A DNA stretch of 64,000 bases, from positions 155,839,545 to 155,903,544 of the forward strand of contig CM043950.1 in NCBI GenBank assembly GCA_014529385.2. Direction: 5' to 3'. Source of the stretch: Adiantum capillus-veneris. Taxonomy: Eukaryota; Streptophyta; Polypodiopsida; Polypodiales; Pteridaceae. Shown piece by piece: positions 22,061 through 33,960 of this stretch (its first letter is position 1; each line of letters starts with the position of its first letter). The notes beneath the pieces are model-generated. The model did not search any database. It saw only the letters and a program-made list of their open reading frames with translations, and was not told where the DNA came from. A program made the translations under genes and the position numbers.

Positions 22061-23115
22061 TGTTAGAAGCGGCTAACGGCTACACCATTTATGCACCAAG
22101 TTGTGGATGTGCCATAGTGCACATTATTTACTTTTCATTGTATAGGGCTTGGGCTCATTTAGGAGTTCCAAAATTGGCTAACGGCTACACCATTTATGCA
22201 CCAAGTTGTGGATGTGCCATAGTGCACAGTATTTACTTTTCATTGTATAGGGCTTGGGCTCATTTAGGAGTTCCAAAGTTGTATGAGTCTAAGCTAGAGA
22301 GCTCACTTTATCCCATAGTTGAAAGGTTTGAGGCCCAAAACTATAAAAGAGCCCTATGCTTAATGAGAGGCCATTCTTGAGTGGTCCTTTTGAGAACTCT
22401 CTCCCTAGAGGAGGTCTTGATGGCCTAGCCTTTGAGCTTAATGCCTATGCTTAGAAGGCTATTGCTAATCACATGTAATTAGTATAATCCTCTCTTAATT
22501 AATCTAGTCTTCAATATGTTGTCAATCATGTTTATTTACTTTCCTTCATTGTTTTGAAGTGTTGATCTTCTCTAATCTAACTCTTACTTATGCTAAGGTA
22601 CTCCGATTAGTGGAGTCCTTATCTAACTCTCTTGATTAAGCGGAGTGGGCGTACTCGTGATTGAGGGATTAGAGTTGTCCTCTAATGGTGTGTTTGTGTG
22701 TGTAGGTTTAAGAAGCCTTGAGCTTAATTTGATTATGTGTGACTTGATTTGGACACCATGATGGGCATGGTTGGGGTGACCGAGTTGAATGCGATCTTAT
22801 GTGCTTAATCATCAATGCATGTAATTAGAGTTGTGCTTGAGAGATTCCAAGATTAGTGTGTTTCACTTCGTTGCTTGATGTGTGTAGATGATTGCTTGAA
22901 ATTGATGCTTGATGTACGATTATCATTAGTTGATTTGGGATGATTTCTATTTTCATTGGAGGATGCACGCTCTTGAATCCTCTCAATCTTTGCATCCGAT
23001 GATGCTCTCGCACATTCTTTGTGTGATGCCTCCAAGCCCTAGCCGGGTCATGCTCTCTCTCTTCGGATTGATAGATTTTGTGGGAGATTGCCTATGCTAT
23101 GGCGAGCCTCCAACA
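22061..23115 (+). repeat. 3' LTR of element C
   Basis: TGTTAGAAGCGG...CTCCAACA, 1,055 bp, pairing with 14696-15756. It includes the family's 105-bp duplication at 22071-22175 and 22176-22280. Confidence 0.93.
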
Positions 23116-23159
23116 TATAGTGACTCTATATTCATATTTTTGTCTCCTCCTAGTTCTAA

Positions 23160-23530
23160 CCTATAGATAAGGCAAGGACCAAAAAAATTGCAAGGAAGGT
23201 TCCTAGAGAAAATGTCAAACCAAAAGATGTCAAGGGAACACCACTTGATTTCAAACCAACAGACAAAGGTGAGAGCTCAAAGGCGGATAAGGAGAGCACA
23301 TAAGGCTCTGAAAGTTGCAATTGCAAGGATTCCTTTCCAAAGGCTTTGTAGGAAAATAGCAGAGAAATTAAACGTTGATATGAGATGGGCAAGAGGCAGC
23401 TTGGCATGTACGCAAGAGGCTGCTGAATAATTTTTAATTTAGCTCTTCCAAGATGCATACATATGTGTAGACCACTCTCACATGGTCACACTTATCGACA
23501 AGGATATGAGTATCTTGAGGATATCAAGGT
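23160..23530 (+). pseudogene. Histone H3-like relic
   Basis: The tail A-R-T-K-K-I-A-R-K (from 23172) parallels the H3 N-terminus, keeping Lys4, Arg8 and Lys9 positions, and is followed by an unusual Lys/Asp/Pro-rich segment instead of the normal tail. After a frameshift comes I-P-F-Q-R-L-C-R-K-I-A, D-M-R-W, then L-A-C-T-Q-E-A-A-E, two stops (23428 and about 23440), L-F-Q-D-A-Y-I-C and M-V-T-L-I-D-K-D, matching the alpha1, alpha2 and loop2/alpha3 parts of the H3 fold. It is much diverged from canonical H3. H3 packages DNA in nucleosomes. This copy is dead. A centromeric or other divergent H3, or an H3 domain inside a larger protein, are both possible sources. Confidence 0.78.
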
Positions 23531-23934
23531 ACACATTTGGAAAAATTCTTGAATCAGTACCTCTGCAAGATGAGAAAACCTTCAACATACCCCCATCAAG
23601 AAAGGCAAAAGAGCCTAAAATGTTGGTTAAGGAGATAACAAAGGATGATATTTTGGAAGAGCCCAAAGTTGACAGGGAGGAACTAACAAATGAACTAAAG
23701 AGGATTGAAGATCAACTCCCTTCATTACTGAGAGGAGTCAATCCCATAGGGTTCTTGGTGGCTGCTTTCTTAAAGGATGACCTTCTTCAAAGAACGAATT
23801 ATATTACCCTAGATGTTGAGTGTGTTGAAATCCTCAAAGATTGGCAAGAGAGATCAATGACCGTATTATACTTGCATCCTTGTGGTTTGCCTAACCATAA
23901 ACATTCTATATGTGTTTTTGTAGATTATTCGTAA
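23531..23934 (+). pseudogene. Open continuation after the H3-like part, unknown
   Basis: The frame of the H3 core continues without stop from 23482 to 23934: Lys/Glu-rich, with E-E-L-T-N-E-L-K-R-I-E-D-Q-L, a likely helix, and G-V-N-P-I-G-F-L-V-A-A-F-L. No known domain recognised. It lies between H3-like and Ulp1-like relics on the same strand and may be the linker of one gene. Confidence 0.5.
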
Positions 23935-24119
23935 TTAAAAAGTGTTCTTTGAATTTCTTTGTAGACTATTGATGCATGTCTATAAGTTGGATGTCCAATA
24001 GAAAGTGGACATGGTTGACCCAACCATCTCTCACTATTGAGAATTGATTTTGGCATAAGGAACTAGCTATCCAATATAGATATTGAAACTTGTGAAGTCC
24101 TTCTTTGCCCCTGCCATGA

Positions 24120-24660
24120 GAGGTATATTCTACTACAACCCTACGTCATTTTCAAATTTTCATATTGGAGGCTTTTGACAATGTCCAATGTTCTTGTCAT
24201 AGCTCTCACTGGAGTCTTATAGCAATTGATATCATTGAAAAAACATGTTTCATATTGAGCTCTCTTGAGGGCCACCATGGAATGGCTAGCTGTAAGTGTA
24301 AATGTCCAATACTTAACCCAGTGCTCCCACTTTCAATAATTTGTAACAATGCTTTGGATCTTCCTAAATAGGGCCGCCTCAAGGCTGATAAATGCAATTG
24401 AGCAATTTTCTCCTATCACAAAGCTCATGGATGACATGCAAATCTTAAATGTGAAGGTATGGTACTATAAGGTTGTAAGTAATCTGAGCTTAAAATTGTG
24501 TATTTATTTTTCCCCTTCTGTTTATGTAGCCATCATTGCAAAAGGAGGCTTTCTCATGTGGATGGAGAGTTATAAAAAAAATGCAAAGCTAGTGGTTGAC
24601 TACATCTATAGCAATCCAAAAAGGACTATTAGGGTAAGCATTTCACAATATAAATAGAGG
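24120..24660 (+). pseudogene. Ulp1/SENP (C48) cysteine protease relic, with introns
   Basis: The frame 24165-24371 has S-S-H-W-S-L-I-A-I-D followed by C-F-I-L-S-S-L-E-G-H, the pattern around the catalytic His of C48 peptidases. The Asp of the expected D-S-L is Ser. After a likely intron (GTATGG at about 24457 to TTTATGTAG at about 24530) comes A-K-G-G-F-L-M-W-M-E-S-Y, equivalent to the D-C-G-V-F block with the catalytic Cys changed to Gly. A second GTAAGC at about 24633 looks like another 5' splice site. Such proteases process SUMO-like proteins and are also carried by plant MULE and other DNA transposons. All three catalytic positions considered, only His survives. Confidence 0.68.
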
Positions 24661-24739
24661 AAGCTATTACTACTAGGATAAGCTAACACACAAATATTTC
24701 TTTGCTAGATCAATAGGAGTTGATACACTGACAACCATG

Positions 24740-25100
24740 TTTTGTGGGTACAGAAAAAGTTGATTAGATATATGGTCAGTGCCCAAATAGCACTACCCAT
24801 AGTAGCATCCAAGCCCCCAAAGGCCCAAAGAAGAAAAAGGAAGAGGCCACATACCACAGAGGTCAAGGAAGATCCACACAAAAGAGGAAAAGCAGAATCT
24901 TCCAAAGGAAGAGAAGCCAAAGAAGGAAGAAAATCCCAAAGAGGTTCCAAAGAAGGCAAAGAAGCATTTTTCCCCTAGAAAGAGCCCCAAAAAAGCACAA
25001 ATGCATGCCAAAGAGAAGAAGAAGAAGTGGATATTTAAAGAACCAATACCCAAGGAGTAAGATAAGCCCGAGGAGACAAATTAAAGCCTAAGGAGGGGAG
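24740..25100 (+). pseudogene. Lys/Glu/Pro-rich tail, probably end of the same decayed gene
   Basis: All three plus frames are strongly basic; one reads as repeated E-E-K-P-K-K-E-E-N-P-K style peptides ending in K-K-K-W-I-F-K-E-P. No domain. It follows a plausible 3' splice site (GGGTACAG, about 24752). Composition resembles disordered nuclear tails. Association with the H3/Ulp1 relic is by position only. Confidence 0.45.
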
Positions 25101-25234
25101 GGTAAGCAAAAAGAAGAAGAGCCCAAAACACCGAGGAAAATAGAGGAAGCGAGCACAATGAAGAGTCTTAGGACTCCTAGAACTCTCAAAAGTGTTTTGT
25201 GAAGAAAAATCTTGTAAATAGAAAAGCAGTACAT

Positions 25235-25400
25235 ATTCGACTTGACATACTATCTACTTGAGAACATTGCATATTACCTACTTGAGAACATTATATACTC
25301 TCTACTTGGTAGCATTTTGTAAAGAGAAAACATTACATACTCATATTTTTTTCTAAAAAGAAAAAATTACAAATTCTCTCCTTGAGAGTATGATGTATAT
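25235..25400. repeat. Short imperfect tandem repeat, unit about 27 bp
   Basis: Variants of ACATACTCTCTACTTGAGAAC recur five or six times. No coding sense. Confidence 0.7.
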
Positions 25401-26240
25401 TTTACAACTTTCACTGGCTCCATTTCTTGTGTAGCTCCCAATAAAGTCTTTCAGTTTCTACTGCAATTGTGGAAGCCCTTGCATTTGTCTTTGCATGCTT
25501 TTTATAGTTTAATTGTGTTGAGAGCAACATATCAAGGCCCAATCCATAGTCCATGCCATCCTCCAACCCTACCCCACAAGGGCCTAGCAAATCCGCCAAC
25601 CATGGTGGGAGTTCTCTCAAGTGAAAATAGTGAAAACTGGCTCACGGTCTTCCTTCTCTTCCACCTCTTCCTTATCTTCATTCTCTTACTTCTCTTCCAC
25701 CTCTTCCTTATCATGAGATTTTCTCTTCTCCTTCTTGCTCAGAGAAATGACGAAGAGGAGCTAGAATCCATGTTTTATGTCTCTTGACCTATTTCTCACA
25801 GAAAAAGGAAGAGGAGAAAGGGTGACAAACCTAAATCAGATTGGCCTATTTATAGTGTTGTGAAGTTATAGTGTTGTGAAGGCATACAATATTGATGACA
25901 TTGATATCAAACAAGACATCCGAACATTAAAAAACAAATAAGATATAAAACAAGACATTTGAACAATAAATAAAACAAGATAAGGCATTTGAATGTCATT
26001 TGTCATTGATATGGAAATGTACAAAATTTCAGTCTGCTACAAGAAGAGACAACCAACATTTGTACAAAATGCCAGTTTGATTCAATTTGCATTGGCTTTA
26101 GCAGGCTTTAGCTTGGAAGAAGATGTACTATTCCTTCTGGCACTTCTTGGCATAAAAATTTCTTCTCAATTCTCCTTGGGACCTGCAATCCATATTGAAA
26201 AATAGGAAAAGTAAGAATAGATCACACAAAAATTTCTCTA
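25401..26240. other. No gene supported
   Basis: Pyrimidine-rich block 25640-25740 (TTCCACCTCTTCCTTATC twice) and short AAACAAGACAT repeats at 25910-25990. Small frames (25467-25787, 25993-26205) have no recognisable domain. Confidence 0.5.
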
Positions 26241-27249
26241 TTAGAAGAGAAACAATTTCCTACATACCTTCTTTCTAGCTATCTGAAAACCAAAAGTTGC
26301 AGGTAAATTTATATCCTCATTGTGTAAGTCCTGTCTCACTTGGTACAATGAGCACTTGGTTCTTATCTTTAATGTTGTCAAGTGTTTTTTGTGCATCCAT
26401 ACATCAATGTCCTGAATGGGGTTCTCATTGAAATCGTCCATGTTTTGATCTAAAGGAACCAACTCCCCTTCACATGATTTCATCGATTATAAAAAATAAA
26501 ATAATGAAGTTTTGGGTATGGATTATGTATTGCCAAGTAATGAAGCCAGATTTCACTTTGAAAAGGACCCCACTCACTATTTTTTGACGCCAACCCTCAT
26601 CCACAAATTCTAACACATCTTCATTGTCTAAGCACTTAACCAACATCATTATTCTAGAGACTTTCACATCAAGCTTTGCAAAGAAATTCACAAATACAAT
26701 GATGGGCATAACATTGAAACTCTTATCAGCTTTCTTGCAATGTTGGCCTTTAAAAAAATTTGAATATCATAAAAGATCTTGCACCTATAGCTTTGAAACT
26801 AGGTAGTGCAACCTTGGTACAATGCCCAATCCTTCATAGATTTTGGCAGGAAATCAAAATGATCATAAAAGAATACCCTTTTTCTACCAGAGAACTATGT
26901 GTTCTCCCTTTGTAAATATCTTCACTAGTGGATGGTGATAGACTTTGATGCAAATTGGATAAATTCATTAATTGATTCAAGTAATTTCTTTTTCAAAGTC
27001 ATAAATGGTTCTACTTAAACTCCAATGTTCATAGACAATAAAGCAATAGCTTGCACTGGTTCCAAATAAAGAGTTTACATTGCTTATGTAAAGGACTTAA
27101 ACTTGGTCTGTACCCCACCATAATGTTAACCTACATTGCTATCTATGTTACATCACTGCTCTGCAATAGCCTTCTTTGTCTTGTAGGAGGACGGATTCAC
27201 ATCCAATTCAAACAAAGTACATCCACCAAGCTCACGAAGTTCTAGTTCT
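26241..27249 (-). other. Uncharacterised minus-strand fragments next to the hAT relic
   Basis: Short frames 26241-26483 and 26470-26709 (minus) carry no domain I recognise. They lie downstream of the transposase and could be its 3' sequence or an unrelated fragment. Confidence 0.35.
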
Positions 27250-29430
27250 TCAATCGTCACCTACTCCCCTGCCTCTTGGTCATCTTCATTGTTATCCACA
27301 CTCCACCATGGTCTATCTTCTTCAAACTTTTTGATTGGATATTGTTGAGGAGCCTATGATTGCTATACATATATACCAATTTCTTGGCATGATTTCTTAG
27401 AAGATGATTTACACATACCTATAGGTACTACAATTTCGCTCAAAAGCGTTGGTAGCACACTATGCAAGCACCCTAATAGCTGATCTGTATAATGTAGGTG
27501 GTAAAGCACCATTCATGAGCCACCATCTCCATGCTTGCTATTCCTATGCAAGGTTCCAAACAAACTCAAAACTACAAATGACATCTTTTAACATGTACTT
27601 CATCACATGTCAGAGACTTGGGCTTGATTACCTCGATTGCTATAGAAACTAATGATGACCACATCATAGAATTCTTAATTCACCTTTTCATGCAACTCAT
27701 TACAGTCCATGTTCCAATTCTCTGGATGAAGCAAAAAAGCAACATTGTGCAATGGATTGTGTGCAGTGACCCATCGAGCATATACATACTTACTTAAGAT
27801 ATCTCTTTTTGCTTTATTTAAGGGCACTTTCCAAGGCTTAATCAAATAGTTTGTAGGCTCTAAAAGAGAGTTAAAACTCTCTTGAACATTGTACCAACCC
27901 ATGTACACCTTCCCTATATTAGGTAACTTAAGGTCAAATTGTTGCATGAATATCATTGCAAACCTCATTACCAAGTATGTGCCTCCAATGTTAGACCAAA
28001 AGTTTATGCCATCCATAAGAATTTTCAAGGACCTCACCTTTGTTTTAACTCTTTTTGGTTGCTCAGCTTCCATTCATATAAAGAAGCATAGACAAATGTC
28101 TCTAAAATAGAATTTTTGTTTTGTAACACACTTTTCATAGTGTAGAAGTTAGTGCAAAATCTTGTTTCACATGGTAGCTTTAGCATTGTGGACATATGTT
28201 GCTGATACATGTCTAGTACACGTTTTCTCTTCAAAATGAGCTTCACCACCTTCCTTGCTTTGTCTACAATGATTTTGAACCAATAAATGTCATCCATTTT
28301 ATACCAATCTTGCAACACTAGATTCAAGTTGTGCGTATTGCAATCGAATGTGTACAAGCCAGGAAAGTGCTCCTCCAAGAAACAACCAGCTGCTCTATAA
28401 TTTTTTTCATTGTCCATGATCACATGTACTACATTGGGGACATCTATTTGATCACTTATCTTTATTATGTTATCATCTATATAGCTCCCTAACCTTATCT
28501 CACTCGAGCTATCTGATACTTTAATGAAGCACTCCCCTTGAGCAGTGAATAGCATCACATTAATTAGCGGCCGACGCTAGACATTTGACAATCCATCACT
28601 ACCTAAAGTACATCTTGTTTGTTCAATTGATTTCAAGATCAACCTATCAACTTCCTTTCGGGTGTACAAAATGAATTTATCCAAGAATGTTGTGCACATC
28701 TGATGATAAAATGGAAAAGGAAAAAACCACCCCCATACTCAGTGATCTTCTTCCACACATGCTTCCATGGCTCTCGTGTGACCATCAACATAGAACCACT
28801 TATAAAATAGATAGCTCTTGCAAGAATAGGCCGTGCCTCTTCAAGAGAAATTGATTGAAAGATCTGCTCAAGACTTACTTGCCTAACTCTATGCATTGCA
28901 AACTCATACTCAGGCGACCCATCTTGAGTACTAGCTCTCTTTGTGTGTGTAGCCATTGGCATGGAGGGTGCACCACTACTTTATATGCCTTCTGTTGAGG
29001 CAATAGTGCATTAAATCTCTTAAGCCAACCGGATTTGAGTTGGTATTCAAGGTCGCTTTGCATTGGCTAAACCTCCTAATAACTCTCTCAGGTGTTTTGT
29101 AGCATTCTCATGACCTACACCATTATATATACCTCCATTTTCCCTATTAGTTATTCCATTCTCTATCCAAGGAAGTGCTCTATAATACAAGGTGCACCTC
29201 CAAATTTTTCTTTACCTCATAATTTGTAGCTCCAATCTATAAATGATCTAACGTTCTCTCCAAATTTGCCACTCAAGCCCTGGCACCTTACCACACCAGC
29301 CTTGCGCTTACCTTTATTGGAAACTCTATTGTTTGATCCTTCACCAAAAATTGATGTGTGACTAGAACTAACTGTATTGATGCTTTGGGAGCAAGCATTA
29401 GCAACCATGATAATTTCACAAGTCACCTAT
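27250..29430 (-). pseudogene. hAT transposase (DUF659 type), decayed
   Basis: Minus strand, N to C: a basic region and degenerate BED-like finger (29217-29426); a segment with L-E-E-A-R-P-I-L-A-R-A-I (28640-28960); the DUF659 core 28034-28558 with V-V-H-V-I-M-D-N-E-K-N-Y-R-A-A-G and C-N-T-H-N-L-N-L-V-L-Q-D; a mid region (27675-28073); and near 27430-27520 a broken dimerisation motif W-W-L-M-N-G, A-I-R-V-L-A and A-F-E-R-N-C-S-T. Stops and frameshifts separate the parts. The family cuts and pastes hAT DNA transposons. I did not find its terminal inverted repeats or 8-bp target duplication. Confidence 0.85.
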
Positions 29431-29538
29431 ACATTCATACAATCACAAAAATGTTAGATTTTCTAAAAATTGAATTTAATTGAGAATTTGGATAATAATG
29501 TATAATAATATGCATGTAAAATAAAAGAAAAATAAATC

Positions 29539-30130
29539 AGTGTAGTGATGAGGAGCACTCTATTCCAACAACAGAATGAGCCCCAGGCACTTGCACCACC
29601 TAAACCCTCCACGAGGATGCTCCCTATCCAAACATGTTTCTAGGCGGATAGACACCCACTAAGGGAGGTAGCTAAACGTAGTAGACAAGTACATAAGTGT
29701 AGTGATGATGAGCACTCCATTCCAACAATAGACATGAGCCCTAGACACTTGCACCACCTAAAACCTCCATGAGAATGCTCCCTATCCAAACCTTTTTCTA
29801 GACAAATAGACGCACAGGGGAGGTAGCAAAATGTAGCAGACAAGTATTCTGGTGTAATGATAAGGAGCGCTCCATTCCCGCAATATAAATGATCCCTAGG
29901 AACTTGCACCACCTAAAATTCCCCCTACCCAAACCTATTTCCAAGCGGATAGACACCCAAGGGAGGTACCTAAATGTAATAGACAAGTACATTAGTGTAG
30001 TGATAAGGAGCACTCCATTCCAACAATAGAAATGAGCCCCATGTACTTGAACCACTTAAGTCCTCCATGAGGATGCTTCCTGTCCAACCTATTTTTAGGA
30101 AAATAGACACCTACGGGAGGTAATTATTTG
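29539..30130. repeat. Minisatellite, four units of about 143-156 bp
   Basis: Units start at 29539, 29695, 29851 and 29994 with AGTGTAGTGATGA-GAGCACTC-ATTCC, continue with TTGCACCACCTAAA and GATAGACACCCA, and end in GGGAGGTA-CTAAA-GTA-TAGACAAGTA. Small frames across it repeat the same peptide and are not genes. Confidence 0.9.
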
Positions 30131-31317
30131 TGGATTTTAAAAAATAAAGGGATCAAAGTTACCTAATAAAATAAAGACAAATGAATAATCCTCAACTAAA
30201 TTTTTTAGAGAAAGCTCTATAGAGTGTTCCAAAATGGAGGTCCTATAGGATTGGATGTTGTTTATATAGCCCCCTCCAAGTATGGGGCTAGTCTTCGGAA
30301 AATAACTGAGCTCACTGGGTCTCACTTCTAGCTCAGTGGGGCCCAGCAGAATATGTCATTTTCCAAGCGAGTAGCTTGGAACTCCTAGTTCTAGCAATTC
30401 ATTGTGAATTTGATGTTATTAACACTCCCATGGAATGTTAATAACATGAGTTATTACCACTTCACACTTCACATGAAGATGTGAATGAATTCCCTGCCTA
30501 TGGGAATAGACGCACTTAGACAAGTGTAAAATTGGCTATCTAGGAAAATTTCAACACTCCAACTAAGTCCCAAAAGAAGATTTCCAGCCAAGAAGCACTT
30601 GTGTGGGTACTCGCTATGCAAGGAGATAACTGCATAAGCTTTTCCCGGCCAAGAAATTTTAGTACAAAGTAGACTTAGCTGTTCGTGACTACAAGTATGA
30701 AAAACTTAGCCAATAGGCTTACAAATTAATGAATTCTTATGCATCAAAATAATGTCCAAGATATGAACAATGAATGCCATTTTGGGTTCATGTGCTTGTA
30801 AATGATTCAAAAATAATAAGAAAATCTCCTTCAAGGGGGACACCAACCCATCTTCTAGTCCCTAGTAGTGTGTCATTTTTCTACATTAATTTCTCAGTAT
30901 TATGTTGTGCAGAGTCCTAGGTAAAATAGTTGAATCAACTCTAAAGTATTTTTAAATTGTTTTCTAAGTTTTGCTTTGTCACTCCGTGTGGATACGTCAA
31001 TCTCTGGGGGTGCACCTTTAAGAAACTATTCATATAATGTGCGTTCAAAGGGTAGTAGAAAAACCCCTCTACTTACATGTTTAAGGTAATAATGATCCCT
31101 TTTTCTTCAAAAACTTACAAGCTTTTCTCTAAAATCAATTAAAAAACCCATTTTGCTAATATAATCCGATTAAAATTTTAAAATTTTGGTAGTTTAAAAA
31201 ACCCATTCATTTGAGCTCACATGGTAACTTGCATGTCTAAGAGGTGAAATACCCAAGGCGTGAATTGAATTAAATAATTGCAAAAGTATTGTTGTGCATG
31301 CTTTTGTTATCTGTGAC
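30131..31317. other. No gene; possible LTR remnant upstream of element G
   Basis: Contains a perfect 11-bp inverted repeat TGTTATTAACA/TGTTAATAACA (30414-30424 and 30436-30446). Because a primer-site-like sequence follows at 31324, part of this stretch may be the decayed 5' LTR of element G, but I could not find its partner. Confidence 0.4.
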
Positions 31318-32830
31318 AACGGTATTAGAGCAAAGCCTCCGTAGTTCCTTTTTTAAGAAGAGATAGTCCTTGGTAGAAAATACCTGTTGCTGTCATGGTG
31401 AGACAAGCAGAAGAGATCAAGCAGCTCAGGTAATTTATGGAAAAATTGCAAGACACTCTTGCTCAGTTAGAAGTGCATGAAGTGCTTAAGATCTTTGAAA
31501 AGGGAAAGCGTAGATGATAGAGGAGCCACCTCAAATTTCCCATTATTGAGTCAAAAAATATCTCATATTTGGGCTCCAACACAACCCCAGCATGATCTTG
31601 TAGTGGGAACCTTCCATCAGCATGCGGATGTACAGAACGAATGGGATTGGATCTTTCAAAAAGGGCATGAAGTAGTCTCTACCTAAGTCAAGAAAAATTT
31701 CAGGAGATTCTCCTTAAGGCCACTCCCTTTATGAAAGCTTTTGATGACAAAAAGAATGGGATTGGCTCTTCCAAAAAGGGCATGTAGTCTCTACCTAAGT
31801 CAAGATAGGATTCTGGGAGATTCTCCTTGATGTTAAAGCTTTTGATGACAAAAACATGTGCAAGTGTGAAACTAAACTCCAATCAACACTTCAAAAAAGC
31901 ATGAAACAGTACCCTCCAAACATCCTTTAGATTATGATGAAATCTTCTCTAGTTGCTGGAAATTTGCATTCAAAAGAAACTCCTTGTATATGCAAGAGTT
32001 TAGTACCTTTCATCGAAATCAAAAGGATCTCTCTATTGAGAGAGATAATCCCACTCAAGAATGGCCTTTATATTAGCCCAAAGGTCAAGAAAAGAAGCCA
32101 AAGGGAGATAAGAAGAGTAAGTAGCAATGTACATTCCTCTATAGGGAACGCTCCTTCTGAGGATATTTACAAGAAACCACATCTTCCCAACCCCTTCTCA
32201 CCAAGGATAAGATATTTGTAGTTGATGAATTTATTCATAATCTAGATACCACTTACACTCAAGTGAAGCATGCTATCCTTTGATCTCAAGAAAAACATAA
32301 CAAAGCAATAGATAGACATCATCGTGATCAACAGTTAGTTGAAGGACAAGTTTTTCTTCTCAAGTTTGACAAAGCCAGACTTAAGAAATAGCCAATCAAA
32401 AAGGGAAAGTTGTAAAACTTTCCAACAGATGTTATGGAACATTTAAAATTATAGAACGGATAAACAAACTCACATTTTGCTTGGATCTTCCATCAATGTG
32501 GAAAATCCATAATGCTTTTCACATGAGTGTTTAACGACCTTTCATTGGCAAACCTCCTGCAAAACCAATTATAGAAGATCCCCCTGAAGTAGATGAAACT
32601 GAAAACATCCTTGTTCTACCAGCCATCATTCATCATCAGAAGTGTCAACTAAAGTCTAAGCACTCATCATAAGTATTTAGTAAAGTTCGAGAATTACTCC
32701 CCTCTATATGCTCAGTGGATGACAACATCAAAATTGCAAGATTTTTCAGACATCATGTATCAATATCATGAAGCTCTACAGTTGAGGACAATTGTTTAGA
32801 AGCCAAAGGGATGTAATATTTGTAGCCAAG
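31318..32830 (+). mobile_element. Element G: internally deleted gypsy (chromovirus) relic
   Basis: GGTATTAGAGC at 31325-31335 resembles an initiator tRNA-Met primer site. A gag-like start M-V-R-Q-A-E-E-I-K-Q follows at 31397. Reverse transcriptase is missing. From 32230 the integrase C-terminal region is readable in pieces (V-K-H-A-I-L, N-K-A-I-D-R-H-H-R-D, V-E-G-Q-V-F-L-L-K-F, then W-K-I-H-N-A-F-H-M-S), and at about 32675 K-Y-L-V-K-F-R-E, a chromodomain trace. Multiple stops. The deletion between gag and integrase is large. Confidence 0.72.
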
Positions 32831-33429
32831 GCTACAAATAAATGAAAATGTTTTTTTTTGCACATGCTAATGAACTTATGAATTTGTTGGTACCAATTAA
32901 TTAGTTAAAATAGACGAGTAATTTTTCTAGTGCAACTTGGGAATTTATCCGTGTTCGGATAGTATGATAAGTAGAATAGTAGCCCGATGCAGTGCAGAAG
33001 AAATCAAAACAAGGGCATGAATAAGATGGTATCTCCAAAGAGCTCAAAAAAGTCATAATTTTTTATTTTCATGATGGCTACCCACAAAAGTGGCCAGTCA
33101 AACATAGTGTAAATACATCCCAACGGGATCAAACAAGCTGAGTTAGGAGAGGTATGAAAACAATAGAGCTAATTTTTCTCCAATTTGGTCAAAAAACCAA
33201 GTTTTTGGGAAAAGGAGCCATCATTACTATTATGCAATCTCTCTCTCTCTCTCTCTCTCATGTAGTGTTAGATGGCCAAATCTTAACACGTTGGGCTTTA
33301 AAAGTGATAGTGCTACCCATTGGGGACCCTCTGTAGTCATATACACACACGCATACACAGAGCTTCTTGATGAGCCCTCAATTCATCCCCCTCTCTTGCG
33401 CTCCAAATATTTTCTAGATCGGCAGCCTC
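32831..33429. other. No gene; includes (CT)n at 33237-33260
   Basis: A/T-rich intergenic sequence with one short CT microsatellite and a CA run at 33340-33360. Nothing coding supported. Confidence 0.5.
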
Positions 33430-33960
33430 CATGAAGCCTCAATGTGGATTTCCTAGTTTCAAAAATCCACCATCACGTTGTTCTTATGGTACCAAGGAAT
33501 CCCTAATAGGATGTCACACCCCTCAAGAGGCATTATGTAGAAGTCCTCATGTCCTCAGTACCCATGACAATACAACCAAAGTTTGCCTATGATAGGTGTC
33601 AATGGAGTATCTTTCCCTTGGGCTGCTAGAAATGCCTCCATGGGTGGCCCCATATCATCAAGAATAATTCCTAGCCGAGCCACCAAATCCATCATTCTCA
33701 TCTAGCTAATCTAGGCTTACCCCACAAAATTTGGTACCAATCTTGCCTTTGTTTTCCCTTTCTTTGCACTCTCATCTGCTGCCTACTCCTTTGGTAGCTT
33801 GTTAGGGAAATTTGGAAAAATGTGACCTTGTTCTCCACAACAGTAACATCTTCCCTCTTTGTAGTAATCTGCATGTTGCTCAATTGACAATTTTGGGTGA
33901 GTGGTTTTTCTCTTTTGCTACTTTCCCTTATTTTTATTCCCGTTGAATGCATCTTATTTG
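33430..33960 (-). pseudogene. Gypsy gag knuckle and protease relic (minus strand)
   Basis: From 33960 downwards the minus strand gives a basic segment, a damaged CCHC knuckle C-Y-C-C-G-E-Q-G-H-I-F (last Cys lost, about 33815-33850), then at about 33480-33550 M-P-L-E-G-C-D-I-L-L-G-I-P-W, the C-terminal signature of gypsy retropepsins. It is opposite in strand to element G and hence a different insertion. No LTRs found. Confidence 0.72.

Noticed and set aside
29539-30130. CRISPR-like regular spacing
   Set aside because: Whole units of about 150 bp are repeated, with no short repeat plus unique spacer structure, and the context is a plant genome.
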